From Staphylococcus simiae (GTDB lineage: Bacteria; Bacillota; Bacilli; Staphylococcales; Staphylococcaceae): a stretch of DNA of 36,079 bases. The position numbers were made by a program, and so were the translations under genes. Below, in pieces: positions 1 to 7,952 of the stretch (the first letter of the stretch is position 1; each line of letters begins with the position of its first letter). The notes under the pieces were generated by a model, which was not told the DNA's origin, ran no database searches, and was given only the letters and a program-made list of their open reading frames with translations. The stretch lies in the NCBI RefSeq assembly GCF_002902085.1, contig NZ_PPQR01000031.1:1-36079 (forward strand), in the 5' to 3' direction.

Positions 1-22
1 AATTAGTTAATAATAACTTAAT

Positions 23-63
23 AAAGCTCTTATATAGTCCATAGACCACTATATAAGGGCTTT
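23..63. terminator. Hairpin at window start, probably terminator of the gene outside the window
   Basis: Arms at 23-37 and 49-63 form a 15-bp stem with one G-T pair and an 11-base loop. The stem is followed by a T-rich stretch on the plus strand. It most likely ends a plus-strand gene that lies left of the window, or acts for both strands. Confidence 0.6.
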
Positions 64-208
64 AATTTATTTGTCTAGACAACTTAATCTTAAATTGAAT
101 TCAAGGCTTAAAACACCTTTAAAATAAAAAATGGTGCTTGACATAATAAGATGATTAAAAAACAATTTTGCCGTGCTTGTTATACATAATCTACTATGAC
201 AAAATTGC

Positions 209-240
209 AAAAAAAAAAGAGAACCTGGTAAAAGGTTTCG
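209..240 (-). terminator. Possible weak terminator downstream of sarZ
   Basis: On the minus strand a 5-bp AACCT/AGGTT stem (222-226 with 233-237) is followed by a long U-run (A-run at 209-218 on the plus strand). It lies about 80 bases past the sarZ stop. The stem is short, so efficiency is uncertain. Nothing else recognisable lies in 64-317. Confidence 0.4.
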
Positions 241-317
241 TCATTATAACAAGTAATAAAATAAAAGAAATAAAGCACATCTTCAATTTGTTACTTTTAC
301 CAAGGTTATCTCATATA

Positions 318-761
318 TTATTTAGATGGGGTGTCGAAATTTTTAGATACAAAATTTCGCAAACTATGAACAAGTTCAGTAGCCTCATCACTTGTAATAT
401 TAAATTCATCATATACTTTTAATGAAATATCTGCTAAAGGTTTTTTAATTTCTTGACCTTGTTTAGTTAGTGAAATTTGAAGATTTCTTTCATCTTTTTC
501 TTCACGTGTACGAATAACATAGTCTTTCTTTTCTAACTTTTTAAGTAGTGGTGTCAATGTTCCCGAATCTAAGAACACACGTTCACCTAATTTTTTGATG
601 TTAAGTTTCTCATCATTTTCAATCGCCATTAAAACAATATAACCAGTGTAAGTTAGATCATATTCTTTCAAATATGTTGTATATTTTTTGATAATTTCTT
701 TAGAAGAAACATAAAATAAAAAACATATTTGCTTACTAAGATAACTGTTTTCTACATACAT
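318..761 (-). CDS. sarZ: SarZ, MarR/SarA-family global transcription regulator
   Basis: A 147-residue winged-helix regulator of the MarR type, at the family's usual length. The N-terminal half is nearly the same as S. aureus SarZ as I remember it. It includes the single cysteine at residue 13, which is the thiol switch of SarZ/OhrR-type one-Cys sensors. The wing sits around residues 84-95 (TREEKDERN). In S. aureus SarZ links thiol oxidation to virulence, agr output and metabolism. The divergence from S. aureus is concentrated after about residue 100, in the dimerisation helices. The start is set by AAGGAG about 8 bases upstream. A sigma-A promoter lies directly upstream (785-813). It is divergent from the DUF3139 gene and transcribed alone. 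Confidence 0.93.
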   Translation of the reverse strand: MYVENSYLSKQICFLFYVSSKEIIKKYTTYLKEYDLTYTGYIVLMAIENDEKLNIKKLGERVFLDSGTLTPLLKKLEKKDYVIRTREEKDERNLQISLTKQGQEIKKPLADISLKVYDEFNITSDEATELVHSLRNFVSKNFDTPSK

Positions 762-784
762 TCAATCACTCCTTGTTAGAATAA

Positions 785-813
785 ACAATATTATGAAGTC
801 TAATGGTTGTCAA
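785..813 (-). promoter_or_regulatory. Sigma-A promoter of sarZ
   Basis: Read on the minus strand, TTGACA (808-813), a 17-base spacer and TATTGT (785-790). The predicted transcript starts near 778, giving a leader of only about 17 bases that carries the ribosome binding site. Confidence 0.75.
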
Positions 814-1151
814 GTACTGATTTTATCGCGATTATCGAATTGTCTTTAATTAAATTTTAATATTAAATAATACTTTCGAATGAAAACATAGTAAAATAAT
901 CAGTGTTAAAGGAATTAATGTTTTGGAAAACATAAATAAACCCAGTCGTAGCAACAAAAATAATTGAAAGTGGTGTAAAAATCCGTTTGGTAGTAAAATA
1001 AAAGTTATTCATGGATTTAATATTATTTATTCGGAACTGTTAAGTTTCTACCATAATATAGAAATAAAAAAATGTTACAATCCAGTAAATTCTCTTTATA
1101 AAATAAAATGATTGGTTCATACTGAATGGATAAGTTAAAAGGAGTCTCAAA
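814..1151. other. Gap between sarZ and the DUF3139 gene
   Basis: About 340 bases without a credible gene. A weak promoter for the DUF3139 gene can be drawn at 1074-1102 (GTTACA, 17-base spacer, TATAAA). Around 910-1000 there is a ribosome-site-like AAAGGA and an ATG followed after five codons by a stop. Short out-of-frame stretches follow that could be the remains of a small gene, but I recognise no family. Confidence 0.35.
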
Positions 1152-1517
1152 ATGAGTAGAAAACAAATAATAACAAGAGTTGTGATTATTTTAGTCATTT
1201 CTTTAATAGTTGCAGTTGCATTTTTCTTTTGTTTAAAAACATATCAAGGTCATAAAAATATCGCTATGATAGATAGTTATTTAGAAGAAAAGAACTTGAA
1301 AGATAAAGTTAAAACACAAGATACTTTATATAGTGCTAAAAAAGGTATTTATTATAAGGAAATCACTTTTAAAGATGATCCAGGTGTGACATATATTGTA
1401 CAACCTATTAGTACGTATAAAGGTATTTTTGTAGAAGGCTTTGATTCAGAAACTAAGAAAAGTCTGAAACATGCTAAACATAAATACTTTAGTCAAACAT
1501 ATAAACCTAGTAAGTAA
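1152..1517 (+). CDS. Small membrane-anchored DUF3139 protein
   Basis: 121 residues. An N-terminal membrane segment spans about residues 8-28, with a short basic cytoplasmic end. A lysine- and tyrosine-rich extracytoplasmic domain of about 90 residues follows. The layout fits the DUF3139 family of small secreted or anchored Gram-positive proteins, and an orthologue sits between sarZ and gltT in S. aureus. No catalytic motif is visible and the function is unknown. AAAGGAG 8 bases upstream fixes the start. An imperfect 16-bp hairpin (1530-1575) follows the stop. Confidence 0.8.
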   Translation: MSRKQIITRVVIILVISLIVAVAFFFCLKTYQGHKNIAMIDSYLEEKNLKDKVKTQDTLYSAKKGIYYKEITFKDDPGVTYIVQPISTYKGIFVEGFDSETKKSLKHAKHKYFSQTYKPSK

Positions 1518-1529
1518 TGGTTTATTAAC

Positions 1530-1575
1530 ATAGTACGAACGATAATTTGGATATTCGGGTTATTGTTTGTACTAT
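1530..1575. terminator. Hairpin after the DUF3139 gene
   Basis: Arms 1530-1545 and 1560-1575 form a 16-bp stem with two G-T pairs and a 14-base loop, starting 12 bases after the stop. The following U-run is weak. Confidence 0.55.
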
Positions 1576-1641
1576 TCACGTATTTTCTAGAAATTTGCTG
1601 AATATTACATCTATAAAGATAAAGACTTTTAAATTTTTTAT

Positions 1642-1668
1642 AGATAATTTAAAATTATCTGATATAAT
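1642..1668 (+). promoter_or_regulatory. Palindrome and -10 box upstream of gltT
   Basis: A perfect 19-base palindrome (1642-1660; arms AGATAATTT and AAATTATCT) abuts a consensus TATAAT (1663-1668). No -35 hexamer is obvious at 17 bases because the palindrome occupies that place. This suggests an activator or repressor site, but the AT-rich context makes chance symmetry possible. Confidence 0.4.
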
Positions 1669-1700
1669 TGAGTGATGTCAGATGAAGGGGAGTTTGTACT

Positions 1701-2978
1701 ATGGCTCTATTCAAGAGAAAAATTAGCCTACCTATGCAAGTAGTTATTGCATTAGTGCTAGGTGTTGTCGTAGGACTTTTATTATATGGACAAGAAAACG
1801 TAGCTAATTATATTAAACCGTTTGGTGATGTATTTTTAAACTTAATTAAAATGATCGTTATTCCGGTTGTATTTTGCTCATTAGCGCTTTCTATTTCGAA
1901 TGTTGGGGAATCGAAAACGGTAGGACGCTATGGATGGAAAACAATTCTTTACTTTGAAGTTATAACAACAATCGCAATAGGTTTAGGGATTATTTTCGGA
2001 AACCTGTTTCATCCAGGTTCAGGATTAGATCCATCTAAGTTACCTAAAGGTGATATTTCTAAATATCAAAGTTCTGCACATGCAGCAGAGCAAACTACAT
2101 ATGGTAATCATTTCATTGATACTATTGTAAATATTATACCAACAAACTTTTTTGAAGCTTTAAATAAAGGTGAATTATTACCAATTATCTTCTTCGCAGT
2201 CTTCTTTGGATTAGGATTAGCTGCAGTAGGTAAAAAAGGAGAACCAGTTAAAGAATTCCTAAGTGGAACTTTAGAAGCTGTGTTCTGGATGATTAACAAG
2301 ATTTTAAAATTAGCACCATTAGGTGTATTTGCATTCATTTGTACAACAATTATTACATTTGGTGCATCAGCATTACTTCCATTATTAAAATTAGTATTAG
2401 TAGTCGTTTTTGCAATGTTCTTTTTCGTATTTGTAGTATTAGGTTTTGTCGCATGGTTGTGCGGTATTAATATTATGAATATTATTAGGATTCTTAAAAG
2501 TGAAATCTTATTGGCTTTCTCTACATCAAGTTCAGAAGCTGTACTACCAATTATGATGAAAAAAATGGAACACTTTGGATCTCCAAAAGATATTACATCA
2601 TTTGTAATTCCAATTGGTTATACATTTAACCTTGATGGATCAGCTTTATACCAATCAATTGCAGCATTATTCGTTGCACAAATGTATGGTATGCATTTAA
2701 CATTATCAGAACAAATTGTCTTGATGTTAACGTTAATGATTACATCAAAAGGTATGGCAGCAGTACCAGGTACATCCATTGTAGTATTATTAACAACATT
2801 AGGTGCAATGGGCTTGCCAGCTCAAGGACTTGCTTTAATTATAGGTGTCGACCGTATCTTAGATATGGTACGTACATGTGTTAACGTTATCGGTAACGCA
2901 TTATCAACAGTAGTTATTGCAAGATGGGAAAATGTATATGATAAGAAAAAAGGCCAAGAATACTTAGAATCAATTTAA
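1701..2978 (+). CDS. gltT: Proton/sodium-glutamate symporter GltT (DAACS family)
   Basis: 425 residues, usual length for the dicarboxylate/amino acid:cation symporter family, which imports glutamate and aspartate with sodium or protons. The family signature regions are present in order: the serine-rich hairpin loop STSSSEA near residues 273-279, the NLDG motif in TM7 near 309-312, the second re-entrant loop SKGMAAVPGTS near 347-357, and the substrate-binding TM8 segment DRILDMVRTCVNVIGNA beginning near residue 384. About eight membrane helices are expected. AAGGGGAG upstream supports the ATG. It is followed by a hairpin at 3001-3033. The order sarZ, DUF3139, gltT, rsp matches S. aureus. Recent work on the S. 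aureus orthologue names GltT the main aspartate transporter (from memory). Confidence 0.93.
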   Translation: MALFKRKISLPMQVVIALVLGVVVGLLLYGQENVANYIKPFGDVFLNLIKMIVIPVVFCSLALSISNVGESKTVGRYGWKTILYFEVITTIAIGLGIIFGNLFHPGSGLDPSKLPKGDISKYQSSAHAAEQTTYGNHFIDTIVNIIPTNFFEALNKGELLPIIFFAVFFGLGLAAVGKKGEPVKEFLSGTLEAVFWMINKILKLAPLGVFAFICTTIITFGASALLPLLKLVLVVVFAMFFFVFVVLGFVAWLCGINIMNIIRILKSEILLAFSTSSSEAVLPIMMKKMEHFGSPKDITSFVIPIGYTFNLDGSALYQSIAALFVAQMYGMHLTLSEQIVLMLTLMITSKGMAAVPGTSIVVLLTTLGAMGLPAQGLALIIGVDRILDMVRTCVNVIGNALSTVVIARWENVYDKKKGQEYLESI

Positions 2979-3000
2979 AAAACAATATCTGACATTATTA

Positions 3001-3033
3001 GAGCTCCTTACAATCTACGATTGTTAGGAGCTC
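3001..3033 (+). terminator. Terminator hairpin of gltT
   Basis: Arms 3001-3014 and 3020-3033 pair over 14 bp with one mismatch around a 5-base loop, 22 bases after the gltT stop. The 3' part is duplicated at 3075-3107. Confidence 0.65.
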
Positions 3034-3107
3034 TTATGCATGAGGAATGAAAAGACGCATGTAAACTATTGAATCTTACAATCTACGGTTGTTAGGAGCT
3101 CTTATGC
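3007..3107 (+). repeat. Direct duplication of part of the gltT terminator
   Basis: The 33-base segment 3007-3039 recurs at 3075-3107 with one A-to-G change. The second copy lacks the outer left arm and cannot form the full hairpin. This looks like a local duplication. Confidence 0.8.
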
Positions 3108-3112
3108 CGAGG

Positions 3113-3164
3113 CCCCAACAAAGTGAATTTCGTCGAGAAATTCGTCCAGCAATACGAGTTGGGG
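3113..3164 (+). repeat. CCCCAAC/GTTGGGG hairpin repeat, copy 1
   Basis: Outer arms CCCCAAC (3113-3119) and GTTGGGG (3158-3164) enclose an inner 7-bp stem GAATTTC/GAAATTC (3125-3131 with 3137-3143) and a CAATAC segment. The same architecture with a different inner stem occurs at 14390-14440, 19907-19958 and 20396-20449. Confidence 0.75.
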
Positions 3165-3218
3165 AGTGATGAAACGAGCACATGTAAATCTGAGAATACC
3201 ATTGAATATAAAACATAT

Positions 3219-3267
3219 AAAATAGCACAAAGATAATTTTATTTTAAAATCATCTTTGTGCTATTTT
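3219..3267. terminator. Bidirectional terminator between gltT and the LPXTG gene
   Basis: A perfect 16-bp stem (3219-3234 with 3252-3267) containing AGCACAAAGAT. It ends 27 bases from the stop of the minus-strand LPXTG gene. A closely similar hairpin occurs at 20509-20547. Confidence 0.75.
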
Positions 3268-3294
3268 GGAGTTTATATGCCAAATTAAATTATG

Positions 3295-3864
3295 CTATTT
3301 ATTATTAGAAAAGCGTTTGAAAGTAAGTAATGAACCAACAGCTAATAATACGGTAGCGATTGATGTTACTAAACTACTATTAACTTCGTCTTTACCAGTT
3401 GTTGGTAAGACTGTTGCTTGTGATTGTACTTGTTGTTGACTTTGATTAATATGTTGTGGAGTTTCATTTGTAACTTGGTTATTGTTTGGTGCTTGCTTTT
3501 GAGTAGCTTGCTGAGAACTTTCTTCTACATTTTCCTGTGAAATAAAGTGCTCTTTGCCGTCATACTTGGTTGTAATATACAACTTACCATCATTTGTTAA
3601 TCTGTATGTGTACGCACCTTCAGGTGAAGAAAAAATATAATCGTTGCCACTTTTTGTTGTTGTATAAGCAGGATTTGCAATATCACTGTTTCCCTCAGGT
3701 GAAAAACTGGCTTTTTTAGCTTGATCATTTGAAGATGCTTTAATAGCAATATCTTTTGCATTGTTCATATTAAGTTGTTCTGCAGCTTGTGCTTGGTGAC
3801 CAATACCTGTAAATAATATAGTTCCTGCTAAAGTTGTTGCGCCTAAAATACTTAATTTTTTCAT
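3295..3864 (-). CDS. Small LPXTG cell-wall-anchored surface protein
   Basis: 189 residues. The start is the internal ATG at 3864, because a strong GGAGGCG lies just upstream and a classic signal peptide then begins (MKKLSILGATT), with cleavage predicted after AQA at residue 27. Residues 28-108 form a small domain with two SPEG segments (near 55 and 75). Residues 109-152 are rich in Q, N and S, a typical wall-spanning linker. The sortase A signal LPTTG lies at 153-157, followed by a hydrophobic helix and a basic tail (KRFSNNK). It should be exported by Sec and linked to peptidoglycan by sortase A. I do not recognise the N-terminal domain and give no ligand. It is transcribed alone, converging on gltT. 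Confidence 0.85.
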   Translation of the reverse strand: MKKLSILGATTLAGTILFTGIGHQAQAAEQLNMNNAKDIAIKASSNDQAKKASFSPEGNSDIANPAYTTTKSGNDYIFSSPEGAYTYRLTNDGKLYITTKYDGKEHFISQENVEESSQQATQKQAPNNNQVTNETPQHINQSQQQVQSQATVLPTTGKDEVNSSLVTSIATVLLAVGSLLTFKRFSNNK

Positions 3865-3990
3865 TAAATACGCCTCCAATAATTTATGTTGTATTTTTAT
3901 TTTAATAAATAGAGAGGTCATACTATGTCCTTTAATTATTTTATTTAGTGCAATATTTAAATTAGATTACAAATTCATACATCACTAAAA

Positions 3991-4033
3991 AAGACATACT
4001 AAACTCACCACATATGTGAACTTAGTATGTCTT
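3991..4033 (-). terminator. Terminator between the stress-protein gene and the LPXTG gene
   Basis: A 12-bp perfect stem AAGACATACTAA (3991-4002) with 4022-4033, plus an inner TCAC/GTGA pairing (4005-4008 with 4016-4019). On the minus strand it is followed by a U-run. It starts 13 bases past the stop of the 4046-4468 gene. Confidence 0.75.
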
Positions 4034-4045
4034 AAATTTTATTTA

Positions 4046-4468
4046 TTATAACTCAATCGTAGCTGGCGTATCTAAGTCTTTGTCGTTCATTAATTTAACT
4101 TGTTTAGGTACAACTTTTAAGACGCATAATTCTGGATCGTTTTCTGAATCAAAGAATGATTTATCTTGAGTTTCCCATAACCAATTAATAACTTTTTGAT
4201 CAGTTACAACTTCAATCGTTGCTTCCATTTCAACAAAACTATGATTTGTCGTGTCGTTATAACCTAACATAACGTATGCGGCAGGATTTTCTTTAATTTC
4301 TTTTACTTTAGTAGAGTTAATATTAGTCTTTGTATAAAGTGTTAAACCATCATTATAGAAGACCATATATCTACTATTTGGTTTATTATTATATGCTGTT
4401 GCTAATACACCCACTTTAGATGTATCTAATACATTTGTGATTGCTGTTGTTACTTGAGCTTTATCCAT
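4046..4468 (-). CDS. Pyridoxamine 5'-phosphate oxidase-like protein, general stress protein 26 type
   Basis: 140 residues with the split-barrel flavin-binding fold typical of the PNPOx-like superfamily. The strand pattern around SRYMVFYNDGLTLYT (about 33-47) and the segment VKEIKENPAAYVMLGY are characteristic. Homologues of this size bind FMN, FAD or F420. The family includes B. subtilis general stress protein 26. Substrate unknown. The upstream TTG at 4492 is rejected as start because the ribosome site AAGGAG lies inside that extension, about 10 bases before the ATG at 4468. It lies between the LPXTG gene and rsp, as in the S. aureus neighbourhood. Confidence 0.8.
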   Translation of the reverse strand: MDKAQVTTAITNVLDTSKVGVLATAYNNKPNSRYMVFYNDGLTLYTKTNINSTKVKEIKENPAAYVMLGYNDTTNHSFVEMEATIEVVTDQKVINWLWETQDKSFFDSENDPELCVLKVVPKQVKLMNDKDLDTPATIEL

Positions 4469-4529
4469 ATATAACCATCTCCTTACATTCAATATAACCG
4501 TAATTACTTCTACGTAAACTTAATTTTAA

Positions 4530-6635
4530 TTAGCACGATTTAAAACAAATATATTTAACTTCTTCTTGGTTTAATTTAACGACAAATGTTTTATTGTCTT
4601 CCTCTTGAACGGCTAATTCTGTCTTAGGATAATTTGACTTATCTAATGCATCTAAAATATCTTTTTCGATATATACTAGGTGTTTACTTGCAGGTAACAG
4701 ATGTTCTATAGAACCATGCTCATGATTCAGTGTGTGACTAATCATTAAAGAATCACTAGGTAATTGATTATAAAATGAAAAGGTTTGTTGGACATCTGAT
4801 AGATAACGATCATGAATTTTATTGAAAAGTAAGAAATGGTAGTTATTATCTTTACGGCTTAATAAATAATTATTGGTAATTTCTATATCTTCATTAACGA
4901 ACGGCGCCATCATTTTATACAAATGAACTAAAGGTAGAGGGCTACCGTATTTGTTATAAAGAGACAAATGATGAGTGTGATCATCTAATAATTGATAACT
5001 AATGCCCCCGCCATAACGTAGTAAAGCAATTAAATGACATACTAAATCTGATAATTGTAAGGGATTCTTCCCGCCGTTAGTGTATTTGAACCCGCTTTTT
5101 GTTAAGTCATTATAGACAAACTTTGTAGAAGGGATACCTGATTCAAGTATAAATGTTTTGTAATGTTCAAAATGTGTATCAGTTTGATGAAAATGATGAC
5201 TTTTTGAGATTAATTGGTGTGTCGTTTCAGCACTTTCAATATCTATAAAATAATAATTAAAGTTAAGACGTTTCATTACGTCATATGTTTGGCTAATAGT
5301 GTGATATTTTTCTAACAAGCCATCAACAGTAATACTATATTTGATATTTTTATTTTTATTTTTAATTTTCAAATGGCATAAATGGATTTCATCAGCGGTC
5401 ATGTGTTTAGAACAGAAGACAAGAATAAATTTAACAGACTTTTTATTTTTATTATAATCTTGATTAACTTGTAAGAAAGTTAAGATCAATTGTCTCAGTG
5501 TTTCAAACTGAGTCGTAGATTTAATACAAATAGCTAGACCTATATTTTTCTCAAAAAGTTTTTCAAAGCAACGATTGAGCAAATTGTAGTTGGTCTGGCT
5601 CATTTCTATATCACTAATATCATCTATTAATATTACAGGTTTAGGTAAATACTCAAAGTTGATGTCGTAATATTCATTAAAGATAAATTGGAATAACTCG
5701 TTAAAAGTATTAAAACGCACAAACACATTAGCACGTTGACTGCGATCTTTAGGATTAAAATCATCAATATTAATTGTCGTATTATTTGTTGCAACTTGAG
5801 CAGTTAAATCTATCGTTGCGATTAAATTAGCAAATTGTGCAACGTTGTCACTTGAATATTGAATATGTGGTGTATGAGTCAATTTAGATAATAAAGTACG
5901 AAATTGTTTTGGACTGAAGTTCAAGTAATTTTTAAATTGATTGGCAAAATTGGTATGACTATTGAAACCTGCTAATTCAGCAACTGTATTGATAGAATGG
6001 TCGGTTGAAAGTAATAGGTTGATAGCTTTTGCTATCTTGATACTAGTGAAATAGTCTTTGAAATTCATATTTAAATATCTTACAAAAAGGTTTGAACAAT
6101 ATGACTCCGAAATATTGCAGTTCATTGCTATATCACGCAAAGATAGATGGCTTTGTATATGATCATGAATATAATTTAAGCATTCAATAAATACAGGATT
6201 AGTTAGAGCGATATTTGGTAGATATTCTTGTTCAATTTTGACAAAAGTCTCATTTAATAAGGTATCGACAATTAATTGGCAAATTTTACTTTCTATCTTT
6301 GAATGCGCTTGATCGTTATGAATAATATCGGCAAATACAGATTTGATATAGTTAGTGGATTGTAGTAAATAACGATCTAAGTAGCCATTAAAAAAGTTAT
6401 TGTTTTGTCGGAAAAAATAGTAAACTGGGATCGAAAGTTCAACAATATTGTCACCTTCATCGATATGATAAATATCGCTATGATTAATCAGAACGATATG
6501 ATTATTAACTTCCTTTGTGGCACCATTAATCGTGATGCGGCATTGATTAGTTAAAGAAAAAAGAATAATAATATGATTGATATTTCTACGTGGCACAGTG
6601 GATAACGTACGATGTATGTAAAGTTGGCATGTCAT
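4530..6635 (-). CDS. rsp: Rsp, AraC/XylS-family virulence regulator
   Basis: 701 residues, the unusual length of S. aureus Rsp (repressor of surface proteins). Residues about 1-150 resemble an AraC-type cupin sensor. Residues about 152-250 form the AraC DNA-binding domain, with the first helix-turn-helix at LSLRDIAMNCNISESYCSNLF (about 164-184) and the second at INTVAELAGFNSHTNFANQF (215-234). The signature FSPKQFR lies at 240-246. The long C-terminal part (about 280-700) has stretches resembling the glycoside hydrolase 39-like domain found in some AraC regulators, with no obvious catalytic pair. In S. aureus Rsp controls agr, haemolysis, surface proteins and the divergent long RNA SSR42. AGGAGA upstream supports the start. 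Confidence 0.93.
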   Translation of the reverse strand: MTCQLYIHRTLSTVPRRNINHIIILFSLTNQCRITINGATKEVNNHIVLINHSDIYHIDEGDNIVELSIPVYYFFRQNNNFFNGYLDRYLLQSTNYIKSVFADIIHNDQAHSKIESKICQLIVDTLLNETFVKIEQEYLPNIALTNPVFIECLNYIHDHIQSHLSLRDIAMNCNISESYCSNLFVRYLNMNFKDYFTSIKIAKAINLLLSTDHSINTVAELAGFNSHTNFANQFKNYLNFSPKQFRTLLSKLTHTPHIQYSSDNVAQFANLIATIDLTAQVATNNTTINIDDFNPKDRSQRANVFVRFNTFNELFQFIFNEYYDINFEYLPKPVILIDDISDIEMSQTNYNLLNRCFEKLFEKNIGLAICIKSTTQFETLRQLILTFLQVNQDYNKNKKSVKFILVFCSKHMTADEIHLCHLKIKNKNKNIKYSITVDGLLEKYHTISQTYDVMKRLNFNYYFIDIESAETTHQLISKSHHFHQTDTHFEHYKTFILESGIPSTKFVYNDLTKSGFKYTNGGKNPLQLSDLVCHLIALLRYGGGISYQLLDDHTHHLSLYNKYGSPLPLVHLYKMMAPFVNEDIEITNNYLLSRKDNNYHFLLFNKIHDRYLSDVQQTFSFYNQLPSDSLMISHTLNHEHGSIEHLLPASKHLVYIEKDILDALDKSNYPKTELAVQEEDNKTFVVKLNQEEVKYICFKSC

Positions 6636-6699
6636 TTATTTGTCTCCTGATTATAAATTTAATAGTTTAGTCATTGTTCAAATTAATTTTTTTAAATAA

Positions 6700-7950
6700 T
6701 TATTTGAGAGTATATTTAATTATAAGTGAACACATAGGAAATAGTAATAGTAAAAAATAAAAGAAATTAAAGGCATTTAGTATGAAAACGCTTGCTTTTA
6801 TTAATTGTGTACAACATGAATAGAGGTTTAGAAAGGTAGTAAGCAAAATTTGAAAATTTTTGATAGAGTCATATAAAATTTTTTAGGTCATAATAAATAT
6901 AGAATTCAAGCTAATGCATATTACAAAAAAATACGCAGCCATTTAGAATTAATGACAACACTTTTGTTTTATTCAACTATGTTAAAAGTAAACAATTTTA
7001 AAATGGCACGTTTGAATTCATACATTTAAATGTACTTAACGTTAATCATTAAAAAGTAAGCGTGAAACAAAAATATTATGCGATTGACAGCATCAATCTT
7101 AGTCAGTCTTGTCTGGATAGGCATTGGCAAAATGAATTTAAAAAAATTATTTCGTGCCGACTTCCTAAAAGATAAAAGTGAGCATGACATACACTTCGTC
7201 ACAAGCAATAAGATGTCTGTTTAATATTTACGTCAGTTATGAAATCTTAAAATTCCTTGAACTATTGTATTTCGCTACTCTTTGGAAAAAAAGTACAACT
7301 TCATCAACTAGGAAACGACAGTATTTATTGGACATTTAACGTTTTGTCAGAATAAGCAACATTAAACAAAGTAAACGATAGACTATATTCGATTATTGAA
7401 AAAAGTCAACTGGTTAAACAACGTAGATAAGTCACCAAGATAACACCACAAACTTTTCGATTAATTAAAATATTGATATTTTCACCAAAGATAATGCAGC
7501 TAGATATATCATTAGACTATCGTTTCGGTTCATTAGACATTTAACAACTTAGAATCAACAACATACCATTTGTTTTATAAAGAATAACAACATACAAAAC
7601 GTTAGATAACATTGAATAATGACACTATAACCTTGATCATCAACTATCAATTATAACTATCAATTTCTACAACAATACATCATTTATTAACAATAGATTA
7701 TGCAATAACATTTATATATTTTTAAAAATTACTCCCCCCGAATTTTATATATAGACCAGTGTAAAATGACTAGGTAGATGATTATTAAGTAGTCGTTCAT
7801 TAAAGTGTATGATATCGCATAGCAACATTGTACATTTAAATTTAAACAGGGATAGATAATGATAACTTTAGACAAGAAATGAAAATTACTGCGCCCCAGT
7901 AATGGCTTTCGAACATAACTAAAGTATTATTATCTATCTTTTTTATTTTT
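6700..7950 (+). ncRNA. ssr42: Long regulatory RNA SSR42 (locus inferred)
   Basis: The 1.3 kb between rsp and the DUF1722 gene holds no credible gene; the only listed-size frame is 60 codons (7026-7208, minus) without a ribosome site or recognisable protein. It ends in a strong plus-strand terminator (7851-7952). In S. aureus the 1.2-kb stable RNA SSR42 is transcribed divergently from rsp at this position, depends on Rsp, and raises alpha-toxin and haemolysis. A 1.23-kb transcript ending here would start near 6710, immediately upstream of rsp. I could not place a convincing promoter. Identity rests on synteny, size and terminator, not on remembered sequence. C-rich single-stranded candidates occur at 7732-7740 and in the loop at 7892-7896. 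Confidence 0.65.
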
Positions 7951-7952
7951 TT
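7851..7952 (+). terminator. Terminator at the 3' end of the SSR42-like RNA
   Basis: A long stem of about 20 bp with one bulge (7851-7871 with 7919-7938) is followed by a U-rich tract (7937-7952). It encloses a second hairpin with GAAA/TTTC flanks and a perfect ATTACTG/CAGTAAT stem (7885-7891 with 7897-7903) around a CGCCC loop. It overlaps the 3' end of the minus-strand DUF1722 gene and may serve both. Confidence 0.85.

Noticed and set aside
168..422. 84-codon plus-strand frame overlapping sarZ
   Set aside because: TTG start without a ribosome site, half of it antisense to sarZ, low-complexity product.
910..1000. Small gene between sarZ and the DUF3139 gene
   Set aside because: The ATG frame stops after five codons, and the other frames give only about 22 codons with no family resemblance.
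3007..3107. Possible CRISPR repeats
   Set aside because: Only two copies, 35 bases apart, explained by a duplicated terminator; no CRISPR array or cas gene was seen anywhere in the window.
6661..6720. TATAAT next to rsp as its promoter
   Set aside because: It directly abuts the ribosome site, so the transcript would start beyond it, and the TTGAAC upstream is 20 bases away.
7026..7208. 60-codon minus-strand frame inside the SSR42-like region
   Set aside because: Begins without a convincing ribosome site, no recognisable domain, and lies antisense to the inferred RNA.
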